Position numbers and translations under genes: made by a program. The notes beneath the pieces were generated by a model that searched no databases, had not been told where the DNA came from, and worked only from the letters and a program-made list of their open reading frames with translations. Shown here in pieces: positions 62,179 to 64,000 of a stretch of 64,000 nucleotides of DNA. Within the stretch, counting starts at the first letter, position 1, and every line of letters begins with the position of its first letter. Source of the stretch: an uncultured Granulosicoccaceae bacterium (GTDB lineage Bacteria > Pseudomonadota > Gammaproteobacteria > Granulosicoccales > Granulosicoccaceae); NCBI GenBank assembly GCA_938003855.1, contig CALKXD010000147.1, positions 62,001 through 126,000 on the forward strand, in the 5' to 3' direction.

Positions 62179-63186
62179 TTACTCAGGCACAGCACTGACC
62201 TGCAGCAACAGCTTGCCATTGTTTTTTCCTTCAAATAACTTGTTGATCACGGTTGGCAGTGTCTCGAAGCCCTCGTCGATATCCATTTTATATTTAATCC
62301 GGCCATCCATCATCCACTTACCCAGATCACTGAGCGCATCGCGGCTGCGATGCACATAGTCGAGCACCAGAAAGCCTTCGATTTTTGCACGCTTTGAGAT
62401 AAGCGCCGCCAGGTTGTGTACACCGGGGCCGGGTTCAGTGGCGGCGTATTCAGAGATGTATCCGCACAGCGGAATTCTGGCGCCAACATTTAGCAGGCCC
62501 AGCGCCATGTCGAGTGTTTTACCCCCCACATTCTCAAAGCACACGTCGATCCCTTTCGGGCAGGCCTGCTTGAGTTGCGCATAGGCATTGGCATCCCGGT
62601 AGTTGATCGCCTCATCAATACCCAGATCATCCTTAAGCCAGCGGCATTTATCTTCCGAACCGGCAAGTCCGATCACACGCATGCCCTTTATTTTACCAAT
62701 CTGGCACACAACCGAGCCTACCGCACCGGCCGCAGCCGACACGAGCAAGGTCTCGCCTTTTTCGGGCTTACCCACTTCCAGCAAACCGAAATAAGCGGTG
62801 ATGCCCGTCATCCCCAACGGCCCCATGTACGCGGGCAACGGCAGGCCGCTTTTCGAGGGTACTTGCGAAAAACCACGCCCATCGGTAATCACGTGCGTCT
62901 GCCAGCCAGTCATACCCTGCACCACATCGCCCTCTTTAAAGGCAGGATTGCGGCTTTTGATCACCACGCCCATACCGAGGCTTCGCATCACCTCGCCTTT
63001 CTTAACCGCGGGCAGATAGGTGTCCATCTGTGCCCACATGCGCTGGGTCGGATCAAGCGACAAATAAATCACCCTCACCAGAAACTGCTCATCAGTCAGC
63101 TCCGGAATCATGACTTCCTTGAGTTGAAAATCCTGCTGCGTGAATAGTCCGTTAGGGCGCTGGGCCAGCAACCACTGCTTATTCAT
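62179..63186 (-). CDS. NADP-dependent oxidoreductase, CurA/PTGR-like
   Basis: A 335-residue MDR-family reductase. It begins NKQWLLAQRPNG and has LSLDPTQRMWAQ, LGMTGITAYFGLLEVG, the nucleotide loop VSAAAGAVGSVVCQIGKIKG, and YFDNVGG-like CFENVGGKTLD. It ends KLFEGKNNGKLLLQV. The pattern is that of curcumin/dihydrocurcumin reductase CurA and leukotriene-B4/prostaglandin reductases, which reduce alpha,beta-unsaturated ketones. ATG 63186 is used; a GTG four codons upstream is an alternative. Confidence 0.9.
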   Translation of the reverse strand: MNKQWLLAQRPNGLFTQQDFQLKEVMIPELTDEQFLVRVIYLSLDPTQRMWAQMDTYLPAVKKGEVMRSLGMGVVIKSRNPAFKEGDVVQGMTGWQTHVITDGRGFSQVPSKSGLPLPAYMGPLGMTGITAYFGLLEVGKPEKGETLLVSAAAGAVGSVVCQIGKIKGMRVIGLAGSEDKCRWLKDDLGIDEAINYRDANAYAQLKQACPKGIDVCFENVGGKTLDMALGLLNVGARIPLCGYISEYAATEPGPGVHNLAALISKRAKIEGFLVLDYVHRSRDALSDLGKWMMDGRIKYKMDIDEGFETLPTVINKLFEGKNNGKLLLQVSAVPE

Positions 63187-63578
63187 TTTATCGTTCACAG
63201 ACTCACCGAAAGTTGGGTTCTACAGAGCTTGATATTAACCGATCTATGCGGCGTTCAGCAGCGCGACTTTCCATCACAGGCCACGCGGCCACCTGCAGGA
63301 GCCACCGGCAGTGACACCAAACCGGGGGCATTTTGCGATCATATGTCGCCACAGACAGCCCTGGCGTCACTTTCGGCAGTCACAATCCGCAAGCCTTGAA
63401 GGTTAGCAATAGGTAATAAAGCAACGGACAATTTCTTCATCACCGCATCAGTGATTGATCAGGTCAGGCCGTCAAATTCCATTCGCGGCCCCGGCATGTA
63501 ATACAATCGGTCTCTGCCCGCCGGGCGCGCACCACAACGCGACGGCCGAACCCGCCACTGAACGACGAGTACTACGCG
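63187..63578. other. Intergenic region between divergent CurA-like gene and folK
   Basis: About 390 bp between two divergent genes. It should hold promoters for both; I cannot single out boxes. Short open frames here have no family-like sequence. Confidence 0.4.
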
Positions 63579-64000
63579 ATGAAGATCTATCTTGGCCTGG
63601 GGTCTAACCTCGGAGATCGAAAGGCGAATCTGCGCCAGGCTATCGCTGAGCTGCAACAGCGCGGTGTCGCACTGTTGCGGGCTTCCCCGGCCATAGAAAC
63701 CCCTGCGCTGCTGCCCGATGACGCCCCCTGGGAATGGAATCAGCCGTTTTTAAATATGGCCATCCATTGCGAGACTGACTTTACCCCGGAGCAACTGAGA
63801 ACGCATATCGGCGAGATTCAAAATAAGCTCGGCAGAGAAAATAGATCCCGCTGGTCACCGCGCCCGATGGACATCGATATTCTGTTGTGGGGCAATGAAA
63901 TCATTCAGACCGACTCTCTGACTATCCCGCATCGCGACCTGCACCTGAGGCACTTTGTCCTGACCCCGATGATCGCCCTCGCCCCGACCCTTAAAATACC
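63579..64000 (+). CDS. folK: Hydroxymethyldihydropterin pyrophosphokinase, 3' end outside window
   Basis: The frame runs open from ATG 63579 to the last base; about 140 residues are present of an expected 160 or so. It opens KIYLGLGSNLGDRKANLRQAI, the FolK N-terminus. It has NQPFLNMAIHCET and the signature RSRWSPRPMDIDILLWG with the two catalytic Asp residues, then IPHRDLHLRHFVLTPMIALAP. It transfers pyrophosphate from ATP to 6-hydroxymethyl-dihydropterin in folate synthesis. Whether it is fused to another fol domain cannot be seen. Confidence 0.93.
   Translation, partial: MKIYLGLGSNLGDRKANLRQAIAELQQRGVALLRASPAIETPALLPDDAPWEWNQPFLNMAIHCETDFTPEQLRTHIGEIQNKLGRENRSRWSPRPMDIDILLWGNEIIQTDSLTIPHRDLHLRHFVLTPMIALAPTLKI

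Noticed and set aside
1-64000. tRNA, rRNA, CRISPR, insertion sequences, phage genes, origin of replication
   Set aside because: Reading the gaps on both strands I found no cloverleaf-like genes, no regularly spaced repeats, no transposase or integrase, and no DnaA-box cluster.

Overview
The window is a dense stretch (roughly 53-55% G+C by eye) of a gammaproteobacterial chromosome. The lineage is suggested by the conserved block rhodanese-grxC-secB-gpsA with trmL beside it, by a group 2 (ABC-transporter-type) capsule locus of kps type, by a class I fumarase and by a monofunctional prephenate dehydratase. AcuI-type acryloyl-CoA reductase and a D-glutamate cassette (DgcN/DgcA) fit a marine or organic-matter-rich habitat. 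I cannot name the genus. I saw no tRNA, rRNA, CRISPR array, transposase or prophage gene.

Layout. (1) 1-2430, plus strand: the end of a class I fumarase, then a protein folded like a GspE/PilB secretion ATPase but lacking its nucleotide-binding motifs. (2) 2578-20507, minus strand: a complete group 2 capsule locus. It runs kpsF, a small lipoprotein, kpsM, kpsT, kpsE, kpsD, then a glycan-assembly block (double GT2 glycosyltransferase, sulfotransferase, GT4 glycosyltransferase, an unknown, a sialyltransferase-like GT29 protein), an MFS transporter, a tail-anchored unknown, and finally kpsC and kpsS. KpsF feeds Kdo synthesis, KpsS/KpsC build the poly-Kdo lipid linker, the glycosyltransferases and sulfotransferase build and decorate the chain, and KpsMTED exports it. 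(3) 20751-23926: a TPR protein and a lipoprotein secretin in an mshL/mshN-like pair. (4) 24137-31241: housekeeping genes (trmL, gpsA, secB, grxC, rhodanese), a CPA2 antiporter, a dihaem cytochrome c5-like protein, a 62-residue protein resembling that cytochrome's membrane anchor, and a DUF4197 lipoprotein.

(5) 31537-41347, plus strand: the most system-like unknown. An Asn/Ser-rich protein and a 590-bp spacer carrying a perfect 22-bp palindrome precede three tightly spaced genes: GAF-HlyD, PqqD-like/M50 zinc protease/HlyD, and a periplasmic HlyD-like adaptor. A large PAS-GGDEF-GGDEF-EAL protein follows after a terminator. (6) 41519-45787: an SGNH hydrolase, acuI, a GNAT acetyltransferase, and a single polypeptide joining a GT4-type glycosyltransferase to a domain that closely resembles animal procollagen lysyl hydroxylase. 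(7) 45842-48679, minus strand: a D-amino-acid aminotransferase, DgcA and DgcN, forming a D-glutamate operon.

(8) 48935-52992: small conserved genes (DUF1289, pheA, DUF2461, a one-HKD phospholipase D-like protein, DUF5665- and DUF6122-like membrane proteins). (9) 53126-58722, plus strand: a six-gene acyl-CoA operon in which a separate acyl-CoA dehydrogenase and APH-type kinase match the two halves of human ACAD10/11. (10) 58741-64000: two multi-pass membrane proteins, a ChaC-type gamma-glutamylcyclotransferase, a CurA-like reductase, and the start of folK running off the end.

Two copies of a 136-158 bp nested-palindrome repeat lie between convergent gene pairs, at 2578-2713 and 24599-24756. 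The strongest candidates for new biology are the glycosyltransferase/lysyl-hydroxylase fusion, the PqqD-M50-HlyD operon, and the nucleotide-site-less GspE homologue.
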